Of a DNA stretch of 64,000 nucleotides, positions 18,418-27,989 are shown in pieces. Source of the DNA: Sphingosinicella terrae (GTDB lineage Bacteria > Pseudomonadota > Alphaproteobacteria > Sphingomonadales > Sphingomonadaceae); contig NZ_QDFY01000014.1 of assembly GCF_003347635.1 (NCBI RefSeq), positions 1-64,000 of the forward strand, read 5' to 3'. Each line of letters starts with the position of its first letter. Position 1 is the first letter of the stretch. The position numbers and the translations under genes are program-made. The notes under the pieces were generated by a model, which saw nothing but the letters and a program-made list of their open reading frames with translations, was not told the DNA's origin and ran no database searches.

Positions 18418-18684
18418 ATGCGGGATGAACAAACAAACGATCCGGAGGCGGCGGCGCTGCAGGCACTCGGCTGGACGCTGAGCGATGACGGGCGCGCGGA
18501 CCGGTTCCTGGCGCTGACCGGCCTCACCCCGGAGCAGTTGCGCGGCCGAATCGGCGAACGATCGCTGCTGGCCGCCCTGATTCGGTTCCTCGAGGCGCAT
18601 GAACCCGATCTGGTCGCCTGTGCCGCCTTCATCGGCATCACCCCATTGCAGTTGGTCGACGTCCGCCGCAGGCTCGAAACATGA
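18418..18684 (+). CDS. DUF3572 family protein
   Basis: 88 residues; the sequence ALQALGWTLSDDGRADRFLALTGLTPEQLR with the later FLEAHEPDL matches the DUF3572 pattern of alphaproteobacteria. Small, acidic and helical; function unknown. It is divergent from divK across 16 bases, an arrangement seen in related genomes, and its stop overlaps the HAD gene start (ATGA). Confidence 0.85.
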   Translation: MRDEQTNDPEAAALQALGWTLSDDGRADRFLALTGLTPEQLRGRIGERSLLAALIRFLEAHEPDLVACAAFIGITPLQLVDVRRRLET

Positions 18685-19334
18685 GCCAGTTGCACGGCCG
18701 ACCGCTGCTTATCAGCGATTGCGACGAGGTGATCCTCCACTTCGTCACCCATTTCGCGCAGTGGGTGGAAGAGGCGGCCGACCTCGTCTTCGCGCTCGAC
18801 ACCCCGGGTTTCGCTGGCGCATTGCGCAGCCGAGACGGCCAATTGGTGCCGGAAGAGCGGGTATGGCCGCTGCTCGAGATGTTCTTCGATGGCGAGATGC
18901 ATCGACAGAATATCGTGCCAGGCGCTGCCGAGGCTCTCGCCGAGATCGCGCGCCACGCCGATATCGTCATCCTCACCAATATCGGCGATGCCTATGAGGC
19001 CAACCGCGTCGCCCAGCTGGAGGCATTCGACATCAAGCATCGCGTGCTGTGCAACCGCGGCGGCAAGGGCAGGCCGGTGAGCGAACTCATCGAGTCGATG
19101 CGGCCGAGCGCCACGGTCTTCATCGACGACCTATCGGTCCATCACGAATCGGTGGCGAACCATGCGCCCGACGTATGGCGTCTCCAAATGATCGCGGAGC
19201 CGCGCCTCGCCGCATCGACCCCGCCGGCCGAGCACGCCCACGCCCGTATCGACGATTGGAAAGAAGCTCTGCCATGGATCCTGGCGCGGCTGACCGGGCA
19301 GGAGCCGGGCGGGGACGAGGATCGCCGTCCTTGA
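18681..19334 (+). CDS. HAD superfamily hydrolase
   Basis: 217 residues. HAD motif I is present as ISDCDEV (D13, D15; the usual DxDxT has V in place of T), motif II is ILTNIG and the motif IV acidic pair is FIDDLSVH, with a Lys in between (GGKGRPV). It should be a phosphatase of small phosphorylated substrates; the substrate is unknown. Translationally coupled to the DUF3572 gene by a 4-base overlap. Confidence 0.8.
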   Translation: MSQLHGRPLLISDCDEVILHFVTHFAQWVEEAADLVFALDTPGFAGALRSRDGQLVPEERVWPLLEMFFDGEMHRQNIVPGAAEALAEIARHADIVILTNIGDAYEANRVAQLEAFDIKHRVLCNRGGKGRPVSELIESMRPSATVFIDDLSVHHESVANHAPDVWRLQMIAEPRLAASTPPAEHAHARIDDWKEALPWILARLTGQEPGGDEDRRP

Positions 19335-19367
19335 CCAGGCGACCCTCCTCATCCTAGCGCAGCGGAC

Positions 19368-19838
19368 ATGACCGACAGCATCGACTCCCGCCTCGCCGAG
19401 CTCGGCATCGAGCTCCCCACCCCGGCGGCGCCGGTTGCGGCCTACGTGCCTACCGTCACCGTGAACGGGCTCATGCATATTTCGGGTCAGATCCCGTTCC
19501 GGCCCGACGGCAGCTTGATCACGGGTCGGCTCGGCGAGAACCAGGACTTGGAGCAGGGCCGCGCGGCGGCCGAGCGCTGCGCCATCATGCTCGTCGCCCA
19601 GATGAAGGCGGCGCTGGGCTCGCTCGACCGCGTCGAACGGATCGTCAAGCTCGGCGTATTCGTCAACTGCAGCCCGGACTTTACCGATCAGCCCAAGGTC
19701 GCCAACGGCGCCTCCGAGCTGATGGAGCGGGTGTTCGGCACTGCCGGCCAGCATGCCCGCAGCGCCGTCGGCGTGCCGGCGCTGCCGCTCGGCGTCTCGG
19801 TCGAGGTCGATGCCGTCGTCGCCGTCAGGCCGGACTGA
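19368..19838 (+). CDS. RidA family protein
   Basis: 156 residues of the YjgF/YER057c/UK114 family. Conserved features are LMHISGQIPFRPDG, the trimer-forming segment around VKLGVFVNCSPDF, the active-site Arg region HARSAVGVPALPLGVSVEVD and C-terminal VDAVVAV. RidA proteins deaminate reactive enamine/imine intermediates from PLP enzymes; some family members have other roles. It overlaps the GDPD gene by 29 bases. Confidence 0.9.
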   Translation: MTDSIDSRLAELGIELPTPAAPVAAYVPTVTVNGLMHISGQIPFRPDGSLITGRLGENQDLEQGRAAAERCAIMLVAQMKAALGSLDRVERIVKLGVFVNCSPDFTDQPKVANGASELMERVFGTAGQHARSAVGVPALPLGVSVEVDAVVAVRPD

Positions 19839-20562
19839 CCTTTCGGATCCGAACGGCGGCCGGCTCGACCGGCTGATCGCGCATCCGTTCGCCCACCGCG
19901 GGCTCCACGGCAGCGGGATCGTCGAGAACAGCCGCGCCGCCTTCGAGGCGGCGATCGCCGGCGGATGGGGCATCGAGCTCGATGTCCAGGCCAGTCGCGA
20001 TGGGCGCGCCTTCGTCTTCCATGATTACGAGCTGGACCGGCTGACGCCGGCGCGTGGCCGACTGGCCGAGACTAACGCTACCCAACTGAAGGATGTTCGG
20101 CTGCGCGGGACGGACGAGGCGATCCCCTCTCTCGAGGAAGCGCTCGCCCTCATCGGCGGCCGGGCCGCCTTGCTCATCGAGGTCAAGTCGCCGGGACGGC
20201 AAGTGGCTCCGCTGAGCCGGGCCGTCGCCGACGCGATCCGGTCCTATGAGGGGCCAGTGGCGGTGATGTCGTTCAATCCGGAGATCGGCCGGTGGTTCGC
20301 CCGCCACAGTCCGGCAACGCTGCGCGGACTCGTCGTCACCGAAGGCGGGCGGCGCTGGCGCGGCTCGATCGCCCGCTACGCAGCGCTGTGGCGATCACGT
20401 CCCCATTTCCTTGCCTATGACATTCGCGATCTCCCTTCGCGCTTTGCCGACCGCCAGCGCGCGCGGGGCCTGAAGCTGCTCACCTGGACGTGCCGCAGCG
20501 ACGATCATCGGGCGACGGCGGCGCTGCACGCCGACCAGATCATCTTCGAGCGGCAGGCATGA
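19810..20562 (+). CDS. Glycerophosphodiester phosphodiesterase family protein
   Basis: 250 residues. Motif AHRGLHG near the N-terminus, ENSRAAFEAAI with IELDVQASRDG (catalytic Glu and Asp), VFHDYELDRLT and a later IEVKS match GDPD enzymes, which hydrolyse glycerophosphodiesters to glycerol-3-phosphate. No signal peptide, so cytoplasmic. The ATG at 19810 lies inside ridA and is preceded by a GAGG; no in-frame ATG or GTG lies nearer the domain. The stop overlaps the next gene start (ATGA). Confidence 0.88.
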   Translation: MPSSPSGRTDLSDPNGGRLDRLIAHPFAHRGLHGSGIVENSRAAFEAAIAGGWGIELDVQASRDGRAFVFHDYELDRLTPARGRLAETNATQLKDVRLRGTDEAIPSLEEALALIGGRAALLIEVKSPGRQVAPLSRAVADAIRSYEGPVAVMSFNPEIGRWFARHSPATLRGLVVTEGGRRWRGSIARYAALWRSRPHFLAYDIRDLPSRFADRQRARGLKLLTWTCRSDDHRATAALHADQIIFERQA

Positions 20563-21695
20563 GCGGCGAACCCATCGTCGCGCGATTGGCCGCCGGCGTC
20601 TCCGCCTTCGATCCGGCGGCGTGGGATCGCTGCGCGGGGAACTCGGATCCGTTCATCGGCCACGCCTTTCTGTCGGCGCTCGAGCAATCGGGCAGCGCCA
20701 CCGCGCGTGCCGGCTGGCAGCCGGTCCCGGTCGCGATCGACGGCGCGGATGGACATCCGGACGCGGTGATGCCGGCTTATGTGAAAAGCCACAGCCAGGG
20801 CGAATATGTGTTCGATCACGGCTGGGCCGACGCCTATGAACGGGCCGGCGGCGACTATTATCCGAAGCTCCAGATCGCCGTCCCATTCACGCCCGTGCCC
20901 GGACGGCGGCTGCTGACGCGCCAGCCTGCGCTGGCGCCGGTGCTGATCGCCGCGGCCGAGCGGGTGGTCGCGGCCCATGGCCTCTCTTCCGCCCATGCCA
21001 CCTTCATCGCGCCGCAAGAGGTGGCCCTGTTCCGGGAGGCGGGATGGCTGATCCGCACCGACAGCCAGTTCCACTGGCTGAACGAAGGCTTTGCGAGCTT
21101 CGAGGACTTTCTCGCGTCCTTGTCGTCAAGGAAGAGGAAGATGATCCGGCGCGAGCGGGCGCTCGCGCACGAAGGCATCACGGTCGAGCATCTCACCGGG
21201 GCGGCCATCGAAGAGAGTCACTGGGACGCCTTCTGGCAATTCTATCAGGACACGGGCTCTCGCAAATGGGGCCGTCCCTATCTCACGCGCGCCTTCTTCT
21301 CCCTGCTCGGCGAGCGGCTTGCCGACCGGGTCCTGCTGATCCTGGCGCTGCGCGAGGGCCGGCCGATCGCCGGCGCGCTCAATCTCATCGGCGCCGAAGC
21401 CCTCTACGGGCGCTACTGGGGGGCGATCGAGGAAGTGCCCCACCTCCATTTCGAGATCTGCTACTATCAGGCGATCGAGGCGGCTATCGCCCGCGGCATG
21501 GCACGGGTCGAGGCGGGGGCACAGGGCGCGCACAAGCTCGCCCGCGGCTATCGCCCAGTGCCCACCTACTCAGCGCATCATATTCCCGATCCCGGGTTCC
21601 GCGACGCCGTCGCCGCCTATCTCGCCGCAGAGCGACAGGCGGTCGAGCGCGAGATCGCCGCGCTCGAAGAATTCACGCCGTTCCGCAAGGGCTGA
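20559..21695 (+). CDS. GNAT/FemAB-like acyltransferase (PF04339 type)
   Basis: 378 residues. The middle section SSRKRKMIRRERALAHEGI and the C-terminal ALNLIGAEALYGRYWG, HLHFEICYYQAIEAAIARGM and GAQGAHKLARGY are typical of the FemAB-like family once called DUF482. Such proteins have two tandem GNAT folds and transfer aminoacyl or acyl groups; the substrate is unknown here. Its position directly behind GDPD with a 4-base overlap suggests a shared transcript with ridA and GDPD. Confidence 0.85.
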   Translation: MSGEPIVARLAAGVSAFDPAAWDRCAGNSDPFIGHAFLSALEQSGSATARAGWQPVPVAIDGADGHPDAVMPAYVKSHSQGEYVFDHGWADAYERAGGDYYPKLQIAVPFTPVPGRRLLTRQPALAPVLIAAAERVVAAHGLSSAHATFIAPQEVALFREAGWLIRTDSQFHWLNEGFASFEDFLASLSSRKRKMIRRERALAHEGITVEHLTGAAIEESHWDAFWQFYQDTGSRKWGRPYLTRAFFSLLGERLADRVLLILALREGRPIAGALNLIGAEALYGRYWGAIEEVPHLHFEICYYQAIEAAIARGMARVEAGAQGAHKLARGYRPVPTYSAHHIPDPGFRDAVAAYLAAERQAVEREIAALEEFTPFRKG

Positions 21696-21756
21696 CCCTT
21701 TCCTCAAGGTCCATCGCCCGCTTATCATCCGCACGTCTGCCGCCTCCGAGGAGAGA

Positions 21757-23856
21757 ATGATGAACGTCCGCGCCTTCCTCTGGCCGCTGCTCCTCCTCGT
21801 CTCGGCGCCGGCGGCGGCCCAGCCGGCGTCCGGCCCGGAGCGGAGCTTTACCGCGCGCGACCTGTTCGATCTCGAGGTCGCGAGCGATCCCCAGATCAGC
21901 CCGAACGGACGCTTCATCGCCTATGTCCGGCGCTCGGGCGACGTGATGAGCGACCGCCTGCGCCCTTCCATCTGGCTGATCGACACGCGAGGCGGCGAGC
22001 AGATGCCGCTGGTCGCCGGCGCGGGCCTGCACAGCCAGCCACGCTGGTCTCCCGACGGGTCTCGCCTCGCCTACGTCTCGGCCGCCGATGGTCGGCCGCC
22101 CCAGCTCCATGTGCGCTGGATGGAGAGCGGCGAATCGGTTCGGATCACGGGCCTTCCCAATTCGCCCGGGAGCCTGGCCTGGTCGCCCGACGGGGAGCAC
22201 ATCGCTTATTCGATGTTCGTACCCGACGAAGGCACGAAGCTGGGGACGGCGCCGGCACGGCCGGAGGGCGCGCAATGGGCCGAGCCGCTCGAAGTCATCA
22301 CGGCGGTCACCTATCGCTTCGACGGCGCCGGCTATCTGCGCCCTGGCTACGACCAGATCTTCGTGGTGCCGGCCGAGGGCGGTGCCCCCCGCCAGCTCAG
22401 CTTCGGTCCCTACAATCATTCCGGCCCGCTCTCCTGGTCGCCTGACGCTCGGACCCTCTATTTCAGCGGCAACCGGAGCGAGGATTGGGAGCGCGAGCCG
22501 GTCGACACCGAAATCTACGCGCTCGACGTCTCCAGCCACGCGATTCGCGCGCTCACCGATCGGGACGGTCCGGACGCTTCACCCGCAGTATCGCCCGACG
22601 GCCGGCTGATCGCCTTCACAGGCTATGACGATCGCCGGCGCGGCTACGAGAATTCGGTCCTCTACGTGATGGACGCCCAGGGCGGCAACCGCCGGCCCCT
22701 CACCCAGTCATTGGACAGAAGCGTGGAAGCGCCGGTCTGGTCGGCGGACGGCCGCGCGATCTACGTCTCCTATGATGATCGCGGCCGCACGCGGGTCGCG
22801 CGGGTCAGCCTCGACGGATCGATTCGCATGGTGGCCGAGGGGTTGAGCGGCGCCGAGCTGGACAGGCCCTATACCGGCGGCAGCTTCTCCGTCGCCGGCG
22901 ACGGGACGCTCGCCTTCACCGGCGGAAGCGCGACCCGGCCCGCCGATATCGTCGTCACGCGCTCCGGCACGAGGCGCCAGCTCACCCGGCTGAACGGCGA
23001 ACTGCTGGACGGCAAGCGGATGGGCGAGGTGCGGGAGCTCGAGCTCGCCTCATCGTTCGACAATCGGCCGATCCAGGCCTGGCTGACGCTTCCGCCCGGT
23101 CATCGCGACGGGGAGCGCCACCCGCTGATCCTCGAGATCCATGGCGGCCCCTTCGCGGCTTACGGCCCGCATTTCTCGACCGACAACCAGCTCTACGCCG
23201 CCGCCGGCTATGCGGTCCTGTCGGTCAATCCGCGCGGATCGACCTCCTATGGCGCCGAGTTCGCGAACCTGATCCATCATGCCTATCCCGGCAACGACTA
23301 TGACGACCTGATCAGCGCCGTCGATGCCGCCATCGCCGAAGGCTATGCCGATCCGGAACGACTCTTCGTCACCGGCGGCTCCGGCGGCGGCGTGCTCAGC
23401 GCCTGGATCATCGGCCGGACCGACCGTTTCCGCGCGGCCGCGGTTCAGAAGCCGGTGATCGACTGGTCGAGCTTCGCGCTGACCGCTGATTCGCCCGCAT
23501 ATTTCTCGCGCTACTGGTTCGGCGCTCTGCCCTGGGAGGATCCGGAGAGCTATTGGCGGCGATCGCCCCTATCGCTGGTCGGCAATGTCCGCACCCCGAC
23601 GCTCGTCGTCGTCGGCAGCGAGGATTATCGGACGCCGGTGAGCGAGGCGGAGCAATATTATACGGCGCTGCAGCTGCGCCGCGTACCGACCGCGCTGGTG
23701 AAGGTGCCCGGCGCCGGCCATGGCAGCCTCGCGGCACGACCGTCCCAGAGCGGCGCCAAGGCTGCGGCGATCCTGGCCTGGTTCGAACGCTACCGGAACG
23801 GTGCGCCCGTCGACACCGTCACGCCATCGAGCGCGACGGCCGGCTCTCAGCCGTAG
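21757..23856 (+). CDS. S9 family exported serine peptidase
   Basis: 699 residues. A signal peptide (MNVRAFLWPLLLLVSAPAAAQ) leads to a WD40-like beta-propeller (repeats with SPDG and WSPD motifs such as RWSPDGSRLAYVS, AWSPDGEHIAYS) and a C-terminal prolyl-oligopeptidase domain. Catalytic triad: S542 in GGSGGG, D623 in VVGSEDYRTP, H655 in GAGHGS. This is typical of periplasmic or outer-membrane-associated dipeptidyl or acylaminoacyl peptidases. A GAGGAGAG purine run precedes the ATG-ATG pair at 21757/21760. It converges with the Sel1 gene. Confidence 0.93.
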   Translation: MMNVRAFLWPLLLLVSAPAAAQPASGPERSFTARDLFDLEVASDPQISPNGRFIAYVRRSGDVMSDRLRPSIWLIDTRGGEQMPLVAGAGLHSQPRWSPDGSRLAYVSAADGRPPQLHVRWMESGESVRITGLPNSPGSLAWSPDGEHIAYSMFVPDEGTKLGTAPARPEGAQWAEPLEVITAVTYRFDGAGYLRPGYDQIFVVPAEGGAPRQLSFGPYNHSGPLSWSPDARTLYFSGNRSEDWEREPVDTEIYALDVSSHAIRALTDRDGPDASPAVSPDGRLIAFTGYDDRRRGYENSVLYVMDAQGGNRRPLTQSLDRSVEAPVWSADGRAIYVSYDDRGRTRVARVSLDGSIRMVAEGLSGAELDRPYTGGSFSVAGDGTLAFTGGSATRPADIVVTRSGTRRQLTRLNGELLDGKRMGEVRELELASSFDNRPIQAWLTLPPGHRDGERHPLILEIHGGPFAAYGPHFSTDNQLYAAAGYAVLSVNPRGSTSYGAEFANLIHHAYPGNDYDDLISAVDAAIAEGYADPERLFVTGGSGGGVLSAWIIGRTDRFRAAAVQKPVIDWSSFALTADSPAYFSRYWFGALPWEDPESYWRRSPLSLVGNVRTPTLVVVGSEDYRTPVSEAEQYYTALQLRRVPTALVKVPGAGHGSLAARPSQSGAKAAAILAWFERYRNGAPVDTVTPSSATAGSQP

Positions 23857-23863
23857 GAAGAGA

Positions 23864-24166
23864 TCAGGCGACGCGCCGATAGTGGCCGATTTCGGAGAGC
23901 CAGGCGCGCGCCTGACGCTGGGCCTCGGCGATCTCGCGAGCGCTCATCTCGTCGGCGATCTCGGCACGGCATTCCTGCGCCGGACCGCTGCCGTTGAGCG
24001 CGGCGAGATTGAACCACTTATGCGCCTCGACGAGATCGACGGCGATGCCGCCGCTGCCGGTCGAGTAGGCGACGCCGAGTTCGAACAGCGCCTGGACGTC
24101 GCCGCCGGCGGCGTCGGCGATGCGGGATTCTATCAGGAATGCTGCCGATTTGAGACTGTGAGCCAT
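23864..24166 (-). CDS. Sel1-repeat small protein
   Basis: 100 residues with a Sel1-like repeat: ALFELGVAYSTGSGGIAVDLVEAHKWFNLAALNG. Sel1 repeats are alpha-helical TPR-like units used for protein-protein contact. The C-terminus is a charged helix. The gene lies in the gap between the peptidase and panC. The partner is unknown. Confidence 0.8.
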   Translation of the reverse strand: MAHSLKSAAFLIESRIADAAGGDVQALFELGVAYSTGSGGIAVDLVEAHKWFNLAALNGSGPAQECRAEIADEMSAREIAEAQRQARAWLSEIGHYRRVA

Positions 24167-24240
24167 TTGAGATGCCCCCTTTTTCGCGCATCAGGAGACC
24201 ATCTGGCCCTCTCGTCACCAACAAATGGTTAACGTGCCGA

Positions 24241-25104
24241 TCAGGATCTGTGCGTAGCCGGCTCCGGCACGATCGGCACATTATCGATGAGCCGCGTCCG
24301 GCCCATCCAGGCCGCCGCCAGCAGGCGCCCGGGCCGATCGAGAGTCCCGAGCGGCGTCAGCGTCTCGGCGTCGCGCAGCTCGACATAGTCGACCTTGGCA
24401 AAGCCGGCCTCGACGAGGCGCTCGCGCGCCTCGGCGAGCGCAGGCGCGACGGTCGCACCGCCGGCGATCGCGGCGGCCAATGCGCGGAGCATCTCGGGCA
24501 GCACCCTCGACGCCGCACGCTCGCCGGGCGACAGATAGGCGTTGCGCGAAGACAGAGCGAGGCCGTCCGGCTCGCGGATCGTCGGCACGCCAACGATCTC
24601 GAGATCGAGGTCGAGATCGGCGGCCATTCGGCGAATGACGGCGAGCTGCTGATAATCCTTCTCGCCGAACAGGGCGACGTCGGGACGAACCTGATTGAAC
24701 AATTTGCACACGACGGTGGCGACGCCGTCGAAATGGCCCGGGCGCGCCGCACCGCAGAGCCCTTCGCTGACCCCTGAGACGCTGACGGTGGTGGCATAGC
24801 CCTGCGGATACATCTCCCCGGCGTCGGGGGCCCACAGGATCGCGCAGCCCGCCGCCTCGAGCATCCGCGCATCCTCGGCTTCGCGCCGAGGATAAGTGGC
24901 GAGATCCTCGTTCGCGCCGAATTGCCGGGGATTGACGAAGATGGAGGCGACCACATGCCCGGCGCGCGCCCTTGCCTCCTCGACCAGCGCCATGTGCCCT
25001 GCGTGGAGCGCCCCCATGGTCGGGACGAGGGCGATGCGTCCGCCCTGCGCGCGCAAGGCAGCGACGGCGCGACGAAGCGACTCCTTTTCACGGATGAATT
25101 GCAC
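24241..25104 (-). CDS. panC: Pantothenate synthetase
   Basis: 287 residues from a GTG at 25102-25104 (VQFIREKESLRRA). Motifs: PTMGALHAGHMAL (HIGH-like nucleotide-binding loop, residues 28-40), SIFVNPRQFG, PRREAEDARMLEAAG, FGEKDYQQLAVIRRM and ALSSRN. The enzyme joins pantoate and beta-alanine using ATP. The frame continues upstream to an ATG inside the opposite-strand mipZ gene; that extension is rejected because the family begins at the GTG. It is divergent from mipZ across 82 bases. Confidence 0.95.
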   Translation of the reverse strand: MQFIREKESLRRAVAALRAQGGRIALVPTMGALHAGHMALVEEARARAGHVVASIFVNPRQFGANEDLATYPRREAEDARMLEAAGCAILWAPDAGEMYPQGYATTVSVSGVSEGLCGAARPGHFDGVATVVCKLFNQVRPDVALFGEKDYQQLAVIRRMAADLDLDLEIVGVPTIREPDGLALSSRNAYLSPGERAASRVLPEMLRALAAAIAGGATVAPALAEARERLVEAGFAKVDYVELRDAETLTPLGTLDRPGRLLAAAWMGRTRLIDNVPIVPEPATHRS

Positions 25105-25186
25105 GGCCAGTGGGGCTCCGATAGAGGAGGACGCGGCTCTTTGCGGGCCGAAGCGTTCGAGATCAAGCCGTTCGGGATCCAAGTAC

Positions 25187-25993
25187 ATGGCCGCCGCAGC
25201 GCCGCATTTCCTCGTCTTCGCCAACGAAAAGGGCGGCACCGGCAAGTCGACGACGGCCGTGCACACGGCCGTCGCGCTCGCCGCCCAGGGACGGCGGGTC
25301 GCCGCGCTCGATCTCGACACGCGCCAGCGCACCCTCGGCCGCTACCTCGACAACCGGAAGGGGACGATCGACCGGCTCGGGGTGGAGCTGCCCATGCCCG
25401 ACTATGCGACTTTCGATCCGTCGGCCGGAGACAGCCTCGAGACAGCGATCGAGCGGCTCGGCGAGGGCGCGGAGATCATGGTCATCGACACGCCGGGGCG
25501 CGACGATCCGCACGCCCGCACCGCCCTGACCCGCGCCGACACCCTGGTCACGCCGATCAACGACAGCTTCGTCGATCTCGACCTCATCGGCGAGGTCGAT
25601 CCCGAAAGCTATCGCGTCCGGCGGCCGAGCTTCTATGCCGAGCTGGTCTGGAACAGCCGTACCCAGCGCGCCAAGTCCCAGGGCATGAGCGTCGACTGGG
25701 TGCTGCTTCGCAACCGGATGCAGCATATCGAGGCGCGCAACATGCGCCGTGTCGGCGAGGCGCTCACCGAATTGTCAAGGCGGGTCGGCTTTCGGATCAT
25801 CCCAGGCCTGCACGAACGGGTGATCTACCGCGAATTGTTTCCCAAGGGCCTCACTTTGCTCGACCTCCAGCAGATCGGCGAGGTCGGCATTGCCCATGTC
25901 GCGGCGCGACAGGAGCTTCGCGAGATGATCGCCGGCTTCGCACTACCGGAACGCGGCGCCGAGGCGCTACCGCGACAGGCCGCCGCCGGCTGA
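25187..25993 (+). CDS. mipZ: Division-plane positioning ATPase MipZ
   Basis: 268 residues. ParA/MinD-superfamily ATPase with the deviant Walker A FANEKGGTGKST (residues 11-22), DLDTRQRTLGRYLDNR, IDTPGRDD and LLRNRM. This matches MipZ of alphaproteobacteria, which binds ParB at the chromosome origin and blocks FtsZ assembly away from mid-cell. The MAAAAPH N-terminus is chosen as start. The stop overlaps the J-domain gene by one base (TGATG). Confidence 0.92.
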   Translation: MAAAAPHFLVFANEKGGTGKSTTAVHTAVALAAQGRRVAALDLDTRQRTLGRYLDNRKGTIDRLGVELPMPDYATFDPSAGDSLETAIERLGEGAEIMVIDTPGRDDPHARTALTRADTLVTPINDSFVDLDLIGEVDPESYRVRRPSFYAELVWNSRTQRAKSQGMSVDWVLLRNRMQHIEARNMRRVGEALTELSRRVGFRIIPGLHERVIYRELFPKGLTLLDLQQIGEVGIAHVAARQELREMIAGFALPERGAEALPRQAAAG

Positions 25994-26262
25994 TGACCAA
26001 GTTGGTCCTCCTGCTCGCGGTCGCCGCCGGCATCTGGCTGTGGTGGCGGCGGCAGAGCCGGTTGAGACCGAGAATGCCCGCCGCGGAGGCGCGCGCGCTC
26101 CTCGGCATCGGCGAACAGGCGAGCCTGCAGGAGGTGCGCGACGCGCATCGGCGGCTCATCGCCCGCGTCCATCCCGACGCAGGAGGATCCGCCGAGCTGG
26201 CGACCAAGGTCAACGCGGCCCGAGATGCGCTCGTTGCGGAGTTGAACCGAAAGCGCGCTTGA
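25993..26262 (+). CDS. Membrane-anchored J-domain protein
   Basis: 89 residues. An N-terminal membrane segment (LVLLLAVAAGIWLWW) is followed by a minimal J domain with the key HPD tripeptide in RLIARVHPDAGGSAELA. Such TIM14-like proteins stimulate an Hsp70 (DnaK) at the membrane. The gene follows mipZ with a one-base overlap and precedes pgmG, so it is probably in the same operon. Confidence 0.85.
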   Translation: MTKLVLLLAVAAGIWLWWRRQSRLRPRMPAAEARALLGIGEQASLQEVRDAHRRLIARVHPDAGGSAELATKVNAARDALVAELNRKRA

Positions 26263-26352
26263 CCATTTTGCTGGTGCGGCGCCAGGCGCCGCCGAATTCC
26301 TTCATCGTCCGGACGCGGCGTGCGCACCCGGACCCAGTCCATGGAGCCTTTC

Positions 26353-27735
26353 ATGTCGCATCGCTTCGATCCCACGTCTCTGCGCGAATATGACATTCGC
26401 GGCATTGTCGGGAAGACGTTGAGCGAAGCGGACGCCTATGCGCTCGGCCGCAGTTTCGGCACGCTCGCGCGCCGCGGGGGCGACCCGCGCGTCGCCGTCG
26501 GGCGCGACGGCCGCGAGAGTTCCCCTATACTCGAGCAGGCACTGGTGCGCGGCCTCAACGAGAGCGGCGTCGACGTGGTCAAGGTCGGCGTCGGCCCGAC
26601 GCCGATGCTCTATTATGCGGAGGCGGAGCTGCCGGTCGGCGGCGGCATCCAGATCACCGGGAGCCACAACCCGCCGGAATATAACGGCTTCAAGATGGTG
26701 CTCGGCCACAACGCCTTCTTCGGCGAGAACATCCAGAAGGTCGGCCGCATGGCCGAGGCCGGCGACTGGGAGAGTGGGGACGGCACGGTGAGCGAGCGCG
26801 AGGTGCTCGATTCCTATGTCGAGCGGCTGCTCCAGGGCTTTGACGGCGACGCCTTCCGGATCGGTTGGGACGCCGGCAACGGCGCCGCCGGGCCGGCCGT
26901 GGAGAAGCTCACCGCGCGGCTGCCGGGCGAGCATCACCTGCTCTTCACCGACATCGACAGCCGCTTTCCCAACCATCATCCCGACCCGACCGACGAAGCC
27001 AATCTCGAGGATCTGAAGCGCCTCGTTCGCGAGAAGGGGCTCGATTTCGGCGTCGCCTTCGATGGGGACGGGGACCGGATCGGCGCTGTCGACGGCGAGG
27101 GCCGAGTCATCTGGGGCGATCAACTGCTGTCGATCCTCGCCGAGCCGGTGCTGGAGGCGGTACCGGGCGCGACGATCATCGCCGACGTCAAAGCGAGCCA
27201 GGCGCTGTTCGACCGGGTCGCCGAGCTCGGCGGGACCCCCTGCATGTGGAAGACAGGCCACAGCCTGATCAAGTCCAAGATGAAGGAAACCGGCGCGCCG
27301 CTCGCCGGCGAGATGAGCGGCCACATTTTCTTCGCTCACGATTATTACGGCTTCGACGACGCGCTCTACGCAGCGGTTCGGCTGATCCGGGCCGTCACCG
27401 GGCTGGGCGGTTCGCTCAGCAACCTGCACTCGGCAATGCCGAAGGTGATCAACACGCCCGAGATGCGCTTCCAGGTCGAGGAGAGCCGCAAGTTCGCGAT
27501 CGTCGACGAAGTGCTCGACCGGCTCGCCGCCGACGGCGCCCGCGTCGATCGGACGGACGGTGCCCGGGTGACCACGAATGACGGCTGGTGGCTGCTGCGC
27601 GCCTCGAACACCCAGGACGTACTCGTTGCACGTGCAGAGGCGAAGGACCAGCCCGGCCTCGAGCGGCTGGTCGGCCAGATCGACGGCCAGCTCGCGCTGT
27701 CGGGGGTGAAGCGGGGGCCACAGGCTTCGCATTGA
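26353..27735 (+). CDS. pgmG: Phosphomannomutase/phosphoglucomutase (PgmG type)
   Basis: 460 residues. Alpha-D-phosphohexomutase with the phosphoserine loop ITGSHNP (S104), metal loop DGDGDR (residues 237-242), sugar loop GEMSGH (319-324) and phosphate loop RASNTQ (416-421). It interconverts the 1- and 6-phosphates of mannose and glucose, feeding GDP-mannose and nucleotide-sugar pools for polysaccharide. A GGAG Shine-Dalgarno sits upstream of the ATG at 26353. The name PgmG follows the sphingan-producing Sphingomonas enzyme; substrate breadth is inferred. One-base overlap with the next gene. Confidence 0.93.
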   Translation: MSHRFDPTSLREYDIRGIVGKTLSEADAYALGRSFGTLARRGGDPRVAVGRDGRESSPILEQALVRGLNESGVDVVKVGVGPTPMLYYAEAELPVGGGIQITGSHNPPEYNGFKMVLGHNAFFGENIQKVGRMAEAGDWESGDGTVSEREVLDSYVERLLQGFDGDAFRIGWDAGNGAAGPAVEKLTARLPGEHHLLFTDIDSRFPNHHPDPTDEANLEDLKRLVREKGLDFGVAFDGDGDRIGAVDGEGRVIWGDQLLSILAEPVLEAVPGATIIADVKASQALFDRVAELGGTPCMWKTGHSLIKSKMKETGAPLAGEMSGHIFFAHDYYGFDDALYAAVRLIRAVTGLGGSLSNLHSAMPKVINTPEMRFQVEESRKFAIVDEVLDRLAADGARVDRTDGARVTTNDGWWLLRASNTQDVLVARAEAKDQPGLERLVGQIDGQLALSGVKRGPQASH

Positions 27736-27977
27736 TGCCGCGACTGCATATCGAAGCTTTGCTCTTCTGCCTGGCCTGGGCGGCGCTCGCCGTGTGCGGC
27801 GGTCTGCTCGCCGGCTGGCGGACGGGTGCCCTGCTCTCCGTCGGGCTTCTCGTGGTGATCATGCCGATCAGCAGCGTCATCGTCACCCGCGTCGAGAGCG
27901 AGAATGTGGAGCGGGCCGTCCGCTGGGGCTTGCTGGCGGCCGCCGGGATCGGCCTGCTCGCCTATCTCAACGCCTGA
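27735..27977 (+). CDS. Small three-helix membrane protein
   Basis: 80 residues with three hydrophobic segments (about residues 6-26, 29-48 and 58-78); the GLLAGWRTGALLSVG turn lies between the first two. The ATG shares one base with the pgmG stop (TGATG), implying translational coupling. No family recognised. It converges with the exonuclease gene. Confidence 0.7.
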   Translation: MPRLHIEALLFCLAWAALAVCGGLLAGWRTGALLSVGLLVVIMPISSVIVTRVESENVERAVRWGLLAAAGIGLLAYLNA

Positions 27978-27989
27978 AGGCCTCTCCTC

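Noticed and set aside
24896-25186. Longer mipZ or panC proteins reading through the shared upstream region
   Set aside because: Both frames are open into each other because of GC bias; the family start sites (ATG 25187, GTG 25104) leave an ordinary 82-base divergent gap.
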